Numbered from the stretch's first letter, positions 31,623 through 40,803 are shown. The stretch: 40,878 bases of DNA from Erysipelotrichaceae bacterium (GCA_030523555.1 JAUNIH010000009.1:1-40878), one strand, 5' to 3'. Translations and numbers: made by a program. The notes: generated by a model from the letters alone, not told the origin.

Positions 31623-33295
31623 TCCGTACCTCCTGCAGCAGCAGTTACTTTCACAAAAGCGGTTCCTGTGATTGGAACATCATTGTAATCATAGGAAGCT
31701 TTAACTGTAATTGTTGCGCCGTTTCCAAGACCCGTAATTGTATAAATATTAGAATCTGCAGTTCCCTGTATGCCAACATCACCACTTAATGACCATGTAA
31801 GATTTGTGTTGTTGGAGTAAACAGTACCGTTGGATGATACTGCACTTAAAATCAAAGTTCTTTCTTCATCCTGCGCTAAATTATCTATGCTATCAGGACT
31901 GGCTGAAACAGTTAATTGTGCTGTTATATTGAGTTCAAATGATGCACTGTATATTATGCCTGAAGTATCCTTTGCACTGAATTTAAGCACACCATTACCT
32001 GGATTTATAGCCTTGATACTTACTTCGCATGTACCATCATTCTTAACATTTACAGATGTTACCTCAGCAAAATCATCTTCATTAAACCAGAACATATCAG
32101 GTGTTATATCTCCAAAACTCATACCATTCAGATTAAGTATAAATGTCTTATATGCATATCCATCATCAGCCATATCATCCAATATATCCATAGTTCCTGA
32201 TGCACTGTTCCAGTATGGTCCTGCAAGGACCTTTATGCCGTTTAGACTAAGTTTATAAGAGGCACTTGCTTTTGTTACAGTAAGTGAAAGGGATACGTTT
32301 TCAATATCTTCATGTGAACTAGATCCTGTAGAATCATATGTCAGAGTTAAATCTCTGTAGATCATTGGCTGATCATCATCTGAAGGTTTTTTAAGCTTAA
32401 GTTCTTTATTCTGACCAACTGTAACAGTTATCAGACTGGTTATATCATTATTATCGGCTGTAACTTCATAAGTCTTATAGTTTGCAGATATATCGACTGT
32501 ATTGTTTCCACCAGCTGTAGCGTAGATAAAATATGAACCAGAACCATCATAATCCGGTTCCTTCTTAATAGATGTCTTACTGAAATCTGTCACGTTTGTA
32601 CCGGGGATAGTTGAAGTATCTGTTTCTTTGACATCTGCCTGATTAAATACTGCTTTATCAGATAAACCAACAAGACCCCACTTAATATATCTCTCAATTG
32701 ATACAAGAATTTTTCCAGTAATTGGGATGCCGTTATAATCATAGGTTGCGTTCACGGTTACTGATGCATCGTATCCATATCCAGTTACTATATATTTGTT
32801 CTTTATGTCGGTTTGTGTAATCTCAACATCTCCATCTTCCGGATCTGTATCTTTTGAAGCGCTTAGTGACCATGTGAGTTTTTCATCAGTTGAGTAGTCA
32901 AGACCGTCAGCTGATACCGCACTCAAAGTCAGAGTTTCTTCATCATCTTCCGCAAAATTCGGAATCAGAAGCGGATCTGAAGAAACAATAAGGCTGTCCT
33001 TTATTTCAAGGGTAAATGTTGCGCCATATGTAATACCTGAAGTATCTGTTGCACTGAATGTGATATCGACCGTTCCCGGCTTTAAGGCCTTAACCTTTAC
33101 CTCTATCGTATTACCGTTATCTGTAAAGGAATCAATTGCAACATAGTCTTCAAGATTCATTAAGAACATATCAGGTTCTATAACTCCAAAACTCTTACCA
33201 TTGAGATTAAGAGTATAAGTACGATAGGCATATCCATCATTACTGAGATTATCAAGAATATCGATACTATCTGTACCATATTTCCAGAATGGTCC
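31619..33295 (-). repeat. Duplicated 200-aa unit in the giant prepilin
   Basis: Two coding segments, 33295-32690 and 32221-31619, encode the same order of motifs. The first begins GPFWKYGTDSIDILDNLSND with FGVIEPDMFLMN; the second begins GPYWNSASGTMDILDDMADD with FGDITPDMFWFN. Both continue with a KFSAKDTSGI-like strand and YDYN[GD][IV]PITG near the end. The stretch between them encodes a further Ig-like region. Confidence 0.75.
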
Positions 33296-36200
33296 GTTGA
33301 CTGGCCAACTTCCGTAATGGACATTTACTATATCACCAAGACCTAAATCCTCCTGTGTAAGCACGGTTGGGAACGGATAGTTCTTGCCATCAAGTGAAGT
33401 ATCGTTTCCAGGGAAGCTGTACTTACCATCAACGCTTGCACCTGAAGCGTCAACGATCGTCACCCAGCCCCACTGACCCGAGTCAGCACCGGCATTTAAG
33501 GCGGTCTGTATGTTCTTGCCCGAGTATGTTCCTGATGTAAGATCTTCATCTCCTGAAAGCTGATTATATGTAACGTTAATAACATTGCTGTTGTTATCAA
33601 GAGTTCTCTGCTTATATGAAATATCAGCCAATGTATAGTAATAACAGTTTGTTATGGTAAAGTTATTGCCTTTATTTTCGTTGTTGGCGTTGGAAACCAC
33701 CGGACATAAGGTTTTCACACTGCTTCCCGTACAACCCGAAAGGTCTGTATAGGTATAACAGTTTCTTACTGTTGGTTTGTCGGTCAGGGTTCCGAAAAGG
33801 CTCGTATCTCCGTAAAGATTTCCGTTTGATCTGACAAACCATCCACCTACCAGACCACCCACATGGATATTGGTGTTATTGGCAAGAGTAGATGAAACTG
33901 ATCCACCTGAATAACAGTTTTCAAGTGTTGCACCACGGAAGTTACCGACAAGACCACCAACACGGATGTTTTTGGTGCTGTCATTGTAGTTTGGCTGAAT
34001 CTGGATATCTGTTACAGCGGAGCAGTTGCTTACTCCTACATTAGATAAGCCTGCAAAACCACCAATATTGGTTCCACCATAACCAAAGTCATTACGGTTA
34101 TCACAAATTATATATCCCGAAACAGTACAGTTTTTAAATACAGCACTTTCGCCGGTGCTGTCTCCACCAAGCGCTGCCACGCCTGCCATACCTCCCAGAC
34201 AATACCAGTTTCTATCTCCAGTATTATTGCCATATTTCGAATCGGACGCCGTCTGTATCTTATTACCTTTATCGGAATAAAGAATAATATTCTGTATATC
34301 AGCACTTATGGTAATTCCAAACAGTCCTACACCCTGAGATTTGCTGCAGATTTCAACATTCTTGATCTGATAACTGTTGCCATTATAGGTACCATTAAAA
34401 TATACGGCACTGACATTGGCGTTATTACCTGTGTTCAGCTCACAGAACGAACCTATTGGTGTAAATAAATTAGCAGCTGCGGTTGTACCGTTATTAACTT
34501 CCATATCCGCATCAATATCATGCGTCTGATTGAAATAATATTTAGCCTCACTTCTGTATGAAGTTCCATACGCATAACCAAGGTAAGTAAACGCTGACCA
34601 CTTGTCAGGTGCTGCATTCCCATTACTTGCATAATCCGCGAAATTAAGCCATTCATTAGTTGTCTTAGTAGTGCTGTTCCAGTTTAAATACTGAAGCTGT
34701 TCATCGCTTCTGATTTCATACTGATTATTTTCGCTTCCTACAGTTGTACCGGAATAGTTTGTGGTGATTCCGGCATAGTCAGTGATATTCATATTAGCTG
34801 GCATTCCTGTTGTACTTGATGTTAAAGCCATGGCGTTGGCAAAGAATGGCGATACCGTATAGACATATTCATCAGCACCGTTATAGGTAAGTTTGACGCT
34901 GCCGTTTATATCACTGCCGCTAAGATAGATATAGTCTCCAGAATCTGCAACCCTGGTTGTATATGGATAGAAGGTATAACCGGATACCTGTGTTTCAAGA
35001 GATTCTTTTGCGGAAGTATTTACTGCTGTTCCTACAGAAATATCTGTCCACGCAACAGAAACATTAAACTTTTCACCTGATTCGATTGATTCGATATAAT
35101 ATCCATAACCATATTCTGTAATTATGCCGCCATCATCATGAGATTCACACAGTGTTGTCTGGTATTCACTCGCGCCCTGATTTGTACCGATATAGGTAAA
35201 CTTATAGCCATCATTCTGGCCACCTTCTTCATGTTCCCAGTAGAAAATTCCCAGATTACCAAGTTCAGGGTTTGTTGGCCATTCACCATAATGAACATAT
35301 TTTCCATTGATGTCCTTAACAACGGCCTGGAAAGGATAATCCTTTATATTTGTATTGTTATGATTATAGGAGTTCTCTGCAGGAGATGTGTTGGCTTCTT
35401 TAAGTTGCGCATAGTTCTTTGCTACAGCACCATTTGCAGATGTATCAAGATCATAGGCATATAATCCATCAACAAACTGATAGTTTCCCTCCTTCAGATA
35501 ATAACTTGATGAAATGGAACCTGTACTGAATGCAAAACCATCAGTAGAAGCACCGGTTCCTGAAGAAGTAATCGCCATTGCACAGTATGTATTTTTAATC
35601 ATACCGATATTTGTACCTGCAAAGCCGGCTATATGAGCCGCTCCACCATCTGCTGCGCATTCAATATGTCCTATAGCGTAAGAAGCATTTACAGCACCGG
35701 TATTGTAGCCGACCGCACCACCGATATAGGCTGTAGATCTGTAAAGCGATACATTTATACGTGGAAAATCAGCACTGCTGCCTATAATATTTCCGGAATT
35801 ATAGCCCGTGATACCACCAATATATAAGTTACTGTTGGCATAGCCTCTGATTGTCGCATCAGATCCGGTAAGAGAATATCCGGCAACAGTACAGTTACTT
35901 ATATTTCCAGAATTATATCCGGCAAGTACACCAAAATAAACAGTTGTATTGGCTCCGGCAGCTGCACTTCTTTTTACTGTATAGTTGTCTGAGCCGTTTA
36001 CTGTATAGTCGGTTGCCAGGACAATGTTACTCAGATGTCCACTGTCTGCGACATAACCAAACATGCCGACATAGTTGCCGGTTTCACTTGCGAAACTTAT
36101 ATTAGAAATACTGTAGCAACCGCCATTGTATGTATTCCTGAAAGAAACATTTTCATTAGCGCCTATTGGCTGCTGAGAAGATACAGATGAGAAGTCTGTA

Positions 36201-39178
36201 TACGTCGACCATCTGTAAGCTGAATAGTCAATATCTCTTTCCTGATCGTATCTGGCGTTAGTAACAATACCTCTGTAGCCATTATCATAATATAAACTCA
36301 GATTGTATAACTGACGCGGCGTACGGATGCTTATATCTTTAACTGAAGATACTGCAGTCTTTGGTGCATCTGCACTAACTGCTTCTACAACAGTCCTTGC
36401 GAAATGAGGGTTATAGTCATAATACGCAGGTTCTGTGTCATCTGTGCTCTGTACAATTTTTATTCTTGTATAATATCCGCTTAATGCCGAAGTCGGATTA
36501 ACCTGTTCTTTTGGAAGCGGATAGATTTTATAGCTCACCAACTTGCCGTTTTCCTGTATGCTGGCTTTATAACATTCACTGCTGCTGGTATATATATCCT
36601 GAGATGTTCCATTTTCAAAACTGATCGTTACTTTGTCAGGTATTGAATCATTTGCACCAAAGATGATGCCATAGCCATCGCCAAGTACTGTGCCATCAGT
36701 TCGTAAAGATACAGAGACACCCGCACCATCAAAGCCATATTCCTGACCAGTTTCTGTGCCGGTATATCTCTCGTAATAGACAAGCGCACCAGACTGGAAT
36801 GAAGTCTCCCAGTCACCATAATGAGTAAGTGTGCTGATTCTAGGATAGACATATGTTGTAAGAGACTGACCCATCAGTCTATATGGCTGTGTACCAGTAG
36901 TATCAATTTCAAAACTGTCGCCTTTTAATGCGGCCAGCAGTTCTCTGGTTGTCATCTGACCTATGGCGCTAGTACCACTCACATTATTTTCATCTGAAGA
37001 TCCGGCATTAAAATAATATGTATTTGCCGTAGTACCAATTGATACAGCTGTGCTGTAATAGGTTCCTTTATCCTTATCAGTTGATACCTTACCGCTTTCC
37101 TTATCAATACCACCATCTTCTGCCTGTGCATAACAGGACATGATTGTATAACTGTTTGTGATAACTGTGGCATTCCCATTCACAAAACCGGCACCAGTTG
37201 AATTGCTGTCAGCTAAACCAATATATCCGGCTGTGTAAGATGAACGAATACGCACGTCCCCTGTTGAAGAACCGATAAGGCCACCGGCTTGAGCACCATA
37301 AAGATAAGAATCAGCATATGATCCGTTGATACTTGCGGTTCCGCTGTTTCTACCGATTAAACCACCAGAGATACCGCTTGCCTTACCAACATAAGAATCT
37401 GTGACAACCTTTCCTATTACTGTAGAAGCTGAACTGCTGCTGATAGTCAGATTCCCTTCGTTAAGGCCAACCAGACCGCCAGCGGTATTGCCACCAATCC
37501 AGGTAATAGCTTCAACATTGTTTTCTTCGCTGATGCTGCCGGGAATATCACCGTTATCACGGCTCAGATAAACCTGACATCCGGAAACTGTTGCAGTTCC
37601 TGTTCCATAGATTCTTCCTACCAGCGCACCGGTATTCGAACCATTTATATGAGCTCCGGCAAGAGATGTGTTTTTAATTGTAATACTGTTTCTAACCGTA
37701 CCAAAAAGACCAGCGTTTCCACCTGTTTTTATGGCAAGTCCTGTTATGATATCACCCGAACCATCATACTCTGTCAGATAGTTATTGGTAATTGACTTGA
37801 AATCAGGCATTGACACGACAGCAACATGACCGCTTTCTGTTGGTTCATAAATATTTGTTGTGCCATTAAAATATGCGTCGGCATACTCTGAATACCAGGC
37901 GCTGTCTTCATCAAACAGAATATCGCCAATCTGAACAGCCTTTGTTATGCTGTTTGTTACATGTGAACTGTTATCAAGATTCTGAAGATGTCTTCCCAGT
38001 GTAATATAGGCGGTATTTTCGGAAACTGTCTTCCCAGTGTCAGGACCATAGGCAAAAAGACTGTTATTTGTATCTTTTGCAAAACCTGTCTGATCAACAG
38101 TCCTATCGTTTGGACATGTAACATAGACAGTCAGCGTAAAATCCTTACCACTCACAAGTTCTCTAGTGAAGTCAAGACCTTCCTTAGTGAAGCGATGGCC
38201 ACTTCCGCCACCAAAGGTATTATAGAATCTTGTCGAAGCAGATGAAAGATCATCAAGAATGATATTAAAGGTTATCTTCTGACCGACCTTGGTTATGGTA
38301 ATGATATTGGAAAGTTCCGGTACCCATAAACCCTCGGCATCAGTAAAATGTCCCTTTCCTTCATCATATATGAATTTATATGAATTGCCTTCCGGTTCCG
38401 GATTGGCAATGACAAACGTGAACACAAGATCATCGGTAACAGTAACCGGCTTCTTGACTATAGCCTGAGCAGTAAGAGTTTCACCGTTATTTATGGTTAA
38501 TGTTGGTGAAAGCGTCTTGATATAGGAAGAAGAGGCAATATTGGCACCACCATAATAACCAACACGGGCATTATCCTTGATTCTGTTTTCCTTTACACGC
38601 AGCTTCAGGTTGTATAAATCATTATCGTTTACATATTCTGTAGAAAAATCCGCAAGATCTTCACTGTAATATACAGCATAGACAGAAGCTGCCGAAAGCA
38701 CTGGTTCATTTCCATCTTCGCTATAGGCATATGGCATAAATTCTATTACCCAGTGGCCACTGTAAAGACTCTCGTCCAATATGTCTGATGTAACAATCTC
38801 GGTTGCTGCTGAATTATCACCAGAAAGAATATAGTAAACGCCATTCTTATTTATCTTTGTTCCTGTATCAGGGTCATAGTCAGCAGGATAGTCAAAATTA
38901 CACACCTTAATAGAACCATCTGAATAATTATTCGGATCATATTTATACTGGAGACCTGCTGTATACAGTTCACTGAGTCTAGACTGAACAGCCATATAGA
39001 TAGTTTCAGCCTTGGCATCAAGTTCTCTTTGTCTGAGGTTTCTTCTTATAGATATGATCGAAGGTACTGCTATTGTGCATAAAATCAGGATTACAGCCAC
39101 AACAACAAGCAGTTCCCCAAGGGAAAAGCCTTTTTTGTTATTTATATTATCTGAGTTTAACTTCTTAATCTGCTTCAT
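31619..39178 (-). CDS. Giant modular prepilin/adhesin with GLUG repeats and Ig-like domains
   Basis: This protein of about 2,519 aa begins with a 16-residue leader ending KKG, then FSLGELLVVVAVILILCTIA with Glu5: a true class III prepilin signal. The start at ATG 39178 is chosen because AGGTGAGG precedes it; an ATG at 39226 has no ribosome-binding site and would give an oversized leader. After a pilin-like region there are three modules. Each holds several GLUG motifs (GGLVGLNEGNLTISSS, IGGITGYNSGNIIGSS, VGGLVGNFRGATLENC) and each ends with a HYGxW motif at about residues 786, 1296 and 1954. The C-terminus has Ig-like domains, including a 200-residue unit present twice (about 1962-2163 and 2320-2519). 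There is no LPXTG or C-terminal membrane helix. It is therefore anchored by incorporation into the pilus, probably at the tip, as surface adhesin. It is the first gene of the operon. Confidence 0.85.
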   Translation of the reverse strand: MKQIKKLNSDNINNKKGFSLGELLVVVAVILILCTIAVPSIISIRRNLRQRELDAKAETIYMAVQSRLSELYTAGLQYKYDPNNYSDGSIKVCNFDYPADYDPDTGTKINKNGVYYILSGDNSAATEIVTSDILDESLYSGHWVIEFMPYAYSEDGNEPVLSAASVYAVYYSEDLADFSTEYVNDNDLYNLKLRVKENRIKDNARVGYYGGANIASSSYIKTLSPTLTINNGETLTAQAIVKKPVTVTDDLVFTFVIANPEPEGNSYKFIYDEGKGHFTDAEGLWVPELSNIITITKVGQKITFNIILDDLSSASTRFYNTFGGGSGHRFTKEGLDFTRELVSGKDFTLTVYVTCPNDRTVDQTGFAKDTNNSLFAYGPDTGKTVSENTAYITLGRHLQNLDNSSHVTNSITKAVQIGDILFDEDSAWYSEYADAYFNGTTNIYEPTESGHVAVVSMPDFKSITNNYLTEYDGSGDIITGLAIKTGGNAGLFGTVRNSITIKNTSLAGAHINGSNTGALVGRIYGTGTATVSGCQVYLSRDNGDIPGSISEENNVEAITWIGGNTAGGLVGLNEGNLTISSSSASTVIGKVVTDSYVGKASGISGGLIGRNSGTASINGSYADSYLYGAQAGGLIGSSTGDVRIRSSYTAGYIGLADSNSTGAGFVNGNATVITNSYTIMSCYAQAEDGGIDKESGKVSTDKDKGTYYSTAVSIGTTANTYYFNAGSSDENNVSGTSAIGQMTTRELLAALKGDSFEIDTTGTQPYRLMGQSLTTYVYPRISTLTHYGDWETSFQSGALVYYERYTGTETGQEYGFDGAGVSVSLRTDGTVLGDGYGIIFGANDSIPDKVTISFENGTSQDIYTSSSECYKASIQENGKLVSYKIYPLPKEQVNPTSALSGYYTRIKIVQSTDDTEPAYYDYNPHFARTVVEAVSADAPKTAVSSVKDISIRTPRQLYNLSLYYDNGYRGIVTNARYDQERDIDYSAYRWSTYTDFSSVSSQQPIGANENVSFRNTYNGGCYSISNISFASETGNYVGMFGYVADSGHLSNIVLATDYTVNGSDNYTVKRSAAAGANTTVYFGVLAGYNSGNISNCTVAGYSLTGSDATIRGYANSNLYIGGITGYNSGNIIGSSADFPRINVSLYRSTAYIGGAVGYNTGAVNASYAIGHIECAADGGAAHIAGFAGTNIGMIKNTYCAMAITSSGTGASTDGFAFSTGSISSSYYLKEGNYQFVDGLYAYDLDTSANGAVAKNYAQLKEANTSPAENSYNHNNTNIKDYPFQAVVKDINGKYVHYGEWPTNPELGNLGIFYWEHEEGGQNDGYKFTYIGTNQGASEYQTTLCESHDDGGIITEYGYGYYIESIESGEKFNVSVAWTDISVGTAVNTSAKESLETQVSGYTFYPYTTRVADSGDYIYLSGSDINGSVKLTYNGADEYVYTVSPFFANAMALTSSTTGMPANMNITDYAGITTNYSGTTVGSENNQYEIRSDEQLQYLNWNSTTKTTNEWLNFADYASNGNAAPDKWSAFTYLGYAYGTSYRSEAKYYFNQTHDIDADMEVNNGTTAAANLFTPIGSFCELNTGNNANVSAVYFNGTYNGNSYQIKNVEICSKSQGVGLFGITISADIQNIILYSDKGNKIQTASDSKYGNNTGDRNWYCLGGMAGVAALGGDSTGESAVFKNCTVSGYIICDNRNDFGYGGTNIGGFAGLSNVGVSNCSAVTDIQIQPNYNDSTKNIRVGGLVGNFRGATLENCYSGGSVSSTLANNTNIHVGGLVGGWFVRSNGNLYGDTSLFGTLTDKPTVRNCYTYTDLSGCTGSSVKTLCPVVSNANNENKGNNFTITNCYYYTLADISYKQRTLDNNSNVINVTYNQLSGDEDLTSGTYSGKNIQTALNAGADSGQWGWVTIVDASGASVDGKYSFPGNDTSLDGKNYPFPTVLTQEDLGLGDIVNVHYGSWPVNGPFWKYGTDSIDILDNLSNDGYAYRTYTLNLNGKSFGVIEPDMFLMNLEDYVAIDSFTDNGNTIEVKVKALKPGTVDITFSATDTSGITYGATFTLEIKDSLIVSSDPLLIPNFAEDDEETLTLSAVSADGLDYSTDEKLTWSLSASKDTDPEDGDVEITQTDIKNKYIVTGYGYDASVTVNATYDYNGIPITGKILVSIERYIKWGLVGLSDKAVFNQADVKETDTSTIPGTNVTDFSKTSIKKEPDYDGSGSYFIYATAGGNNTVDISANYKTYEVTADNNDITSLITVTVGQNKELKLKKPSDDDQPMIYRDLTLTYDSTGSSSHEDIENVSLSLTVTKASASYKLSLNGIKVLAGPYWNSASGTMDILDDMADDGYAYKTFILNLNGMSFGDITPDMFWFNEDDFAEVTSVNVKNDGTCEVSIKAINPGNGVLKFSAKDTSGIIYSASFELNITAQLTVSASPDSIDNLAQDEERTLILSAVSSNGTVYSNNTNLTWSLSGDVGIQGTADSNIYTITGLGNGATITVKASYDYNDVPITGTAFVKVTAAAGGTE

Positions 39179-39311
39179 TATCCTCACCTGATTATTATTT
39201 ATATACCGATGTTCTTCCCGTATCATTCATCATATACACCAAAAAGATAACCGTGTATAGTTATTTATTTAAGTATATCACTTTTAAAGATTTCAATATA
39301 TTTTTTATATA

Positions 39312-39337
39312 TATAAGAAAAGACTCTGCGAGTCTTT
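39312..39337 (-). terminator. Weak terminator after the AbiEi-like gene
   Basis: On the minus strand AAAGACTC pairs with GAGTCTTT (39330-39337 with 39319-39326, 3-nt loop), followed by a T-rich but interrupted tail. It lies 7 nt beyond the stop at 39344 and upstream of the pilus operon. Confidence 0.6.
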
Positions 39338-39343
39338 GCTTTC

Positions 39344-39961
39344 TTATACCAGTTCACCCATCAATCCTCCGTTATAGATATTTCTATAGATGCGATCCGG
39401 ATATAATGCGATATACTTTCTTACTTCATTAAAATCAGTGTCTGTCTTTCTGACATATTCTTTTAATTTCTTATTCAGTAAATTACCATCAATTTCACTG
39501 TATCTGTCTATCACTGACATCAGATCCAGAAACTGTAAAGCACTGATATTTTCATCAGTAATTTCTGTAACAGGTTTATAGACAATAATCTTTCTTCCAT
39601 CAATTTCCATTTTTCTCTGTTTTGTCGTAGCCTCATTGGAACATATTTCCATATATGAAGGATTCTGTGAAGTAAAACCATACATATTCAAAAGAGATAT
39701 TCCGGTAATATATCCACTCGTTTTCCCTTTTACTTTCATGAATTTCTTACTGATATATTTATCAACCGAAACTTTTCCTTTAGTACCCAGAATACTTTCA
39801 TATGAACGGTAATAGACTCCTCCCATCAGTCTTTCAATCTTTCCTTCATCCTTCAGCATCTTCATTTCCTGGCGTATATAATCTTTAGATCTTCCAGGAA
39901 GTTCATCCAGAAATATCGGTTCATCCTTTTCAAAATTACTCAGTATATATTCATACAGCAT
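39344..39961 (-). CDS. AbiEi/DUF6088-type antitoxin, orphan
   Basis: This 205-aa protein has an N-terminal winged-helix region (FLDELPGRSKDYIRQEMKML then GKIERLMGGVYYRS). A C-terminal domain follows, with SGYITGISLLNMYGFTSQNP and MEIDGRKIIVYKPV, as in AbiEi-type antitoxins of type IV TA systems. Those proteins repress their own promoter and counter an AbiEii nucleotidyltransferase toxin. No AbiEii gene follows: the next gene downstream on the strand is the giant prepilin. It may be orphaned or a plain regulator. GAGG lies 10-13 nt before the ATG, and a perfect inverted repeat at 39978-40000 lies just upstream. Confidence 0.7.
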   Translation of the reverse strand: MLYEYILSNFEKDEPIFLDELPGRSKDYIRQEMKMLKDEGKIERLMGGVYYRSYESILGTKGKVSVDKYISKKFMKVKGKTSGYITGISLLNMYGFTSQNPSYMEICSNEATTKQRKMEIDGRKIIVYKPVTEITDENISALQFLDLMSVIDRYSEIDGNLLNKKLKEYVRKTDTDFNEVRKYIALYPDRIYRNIYNGGLMGELV

Positions 39962-39977
39962 CTTTTCTACCTCACAA

Positions 39978-40014
39978 ATATGAAATCTTATATTTCATAT
40001 TTATTATATAATAA
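39978..40014. promoter_or_regulatory. Operator-like inverted repeats upstream of the AbiEi-type gene
   Basis: ATATGAAAT (39978-39986) and ATTTCATAT (39992-40000) are perfect inverted copies with a 5-bp spacer. A 14-bp palindrome TTATTATATAATAA (40001-40014) adjoins them and contains a minus-strand -10-like TATAAT. Autorepression by the winged-helix antitoxin is the likely use. Confidence 0.5.
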
Positions 40015-40047
40015 CCTTCATATCCCTAAACCTGTATCCGCATTATT

Positions 40048-40074
40048 CCTTTCATATCATTATTCGTAAGAAAT
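40048..40074. repeat. 27-bp direct repeat, copy 1
   Basis: CCTTTCATATCATTATTCGT and the next 7 bases are identical to 40804-40830. Similarity continues on both sides, for about 50 bp in total, with a few changes. This copy lies 87 bp upstream of the AbiEi-type start. Confidence 0.8.
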
Positions 40075-40103
40075 ATGATAATTCCTTAAAATAATTTAAA
40101 AGC

Positions 40104-40415
40104 TCACCTTAATGAGCCTTCAGTATCTTCTATATATTCCAGTTTCAGTCTCATATTAAGACCTTTAGCTATCCTCTTTAACATAGCCAGACTGGGATTT
40201 CTTGTCCCGTTTTCTATCCTGCTGATATCCGCCTGAGTAATACCCGTTAATTCAGACAGCTGTTTCTGTGTCAGATTCTGCCTGATTCTTGCATCAATCA
40301 TCGCCTGTATAAGATCATACTCAAACTCCAGATTATCGTATTCTTCTCTTACTTCAGGATTTTCAAGTGCTTTTTTCTTATAGTCTTCATATTTCCTCAT
40401 AAAATCTTTCTTCAT
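40104..40415 (-). CDS. HigA-type XRE antitoxin
   Basis: This 103-aa protein has a charged helical N-terminal part of about 30 residues and an XRE helix-turn-helix at about 42-95 (LTQKQLSELTGITQADISRI then NGTRNPSLAMLKRIAKGLNM). It neutralises the upstream-encoded HigB toxin and represses the operon as a dimer. AAAGGA lies 3-8 nt before the ATG. The gene overlaps the toxin gene end by 29 nt, in the toxin-first order usual for hig operons. A candidate operator lies between the -35 and -10 boxes of the higB promoter. Confidence 0.85.
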   Translation of the reverse strand: MKKDFMRKYEDYKKKALENPEVREEYDNLEFEYDLIQAMIDARIRQNLTQKQLSELTGITQADISRIENGTRNPSLAMLKRIAKGLNMRLKLEYIEDTEGSLR

Positions 40416-40740
40416 AATCCTTTCTGTATTTTAATGCTTTTTCAAGAACTCCAGATGGTAATTTCTGGCTTTTTTTGGTAAAACCATTAGTCAGAATAGC
40501 TTTATTCCCCTTAAAGAAAAAATAAATAATTCTTGTAATATTTGAACCATATTTTGTTCTTAATTCGAATAATCCTTTCCCAACTGATTTGGAAAACTGA
40601 TTTCTCAATAACGGACCATTATCAGCCAGTAAATCAATACTTCTGAGCGTTTTGGCAAGGATCTTGGGTTCTAAGGAATCCAGATATTCCTGCACAGGAC
40701 ATTTTCCATCCTCTGTTTCATAAAACTCAACCTGTATCAC
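40387..40740 (-). CDS. HigB/Gp49-family toxin
   Basis: This 117-aa protein has the phage-derived Gp49-like HigB pattern: VEFYETEDGKCPVQEYLDSL at the start, GPLLRNQFSKSVGKGLFELR in the middle, then ITRIIYFFFKGNKAILTNGF and TKKSQK. The family is made up of RelE-fold, ribosome-dependent mRNA interferases. The start is GTG at 40740, without a visible Shine-Dalgarno and only about 8 nt from the predicted transcription start, so translation may be inefficient relative to the antitoxin, which has its own ribosome-binding site. The gene overlaps the antitoxin gene. Confidence 0.85.
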   Translation of the reverse strand: MIQVEFYETEDGKCPVQEYLDSLEPKILAKTLRSIDLLADNGPLLRNQFSKSVGKGLFELRTKYGSNITRIIYFFFKGNKAILTNGFTKKSQKLPSGVLEKALKYRKDYEERFYEEI

Positions 40741-40754
40741 TGTTTTACAATTAC

Positions 40755-40783
40755 ATAATATGTTGTATTCGACATATTGTCAA
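40755..40783 (-). promoter_or_regulatory. higBA promoter with internal operator
   Basis: On the minus strand a perfect TTGACA (40778-40783) and TATTAT (40755-40760) are spaced 17 bp apart. The inverted repeat AATATGT...ACATATT (40757-40763, 40772-40778) fills the spacer, the classic layout for HigA autorepression. Confidence 0.7.
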
Positions 40784-40803
40784 TTCTTTATTATGCATAT
40801 TCC

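Noticed and set aside
31830-32258. Plus-strand ORF of 142 codons
   Set aside because: Lies antisense within the giant prepilin gene and shows no domain or ribosome-binding site.
39179-39226. Earlier start for the giant prepilin at 39226
   Set aside because: No ribosome-binding site, and it would give a 32-residue leader; ATG 39178 has AGGTGAGG and a typical 16-residue leader.
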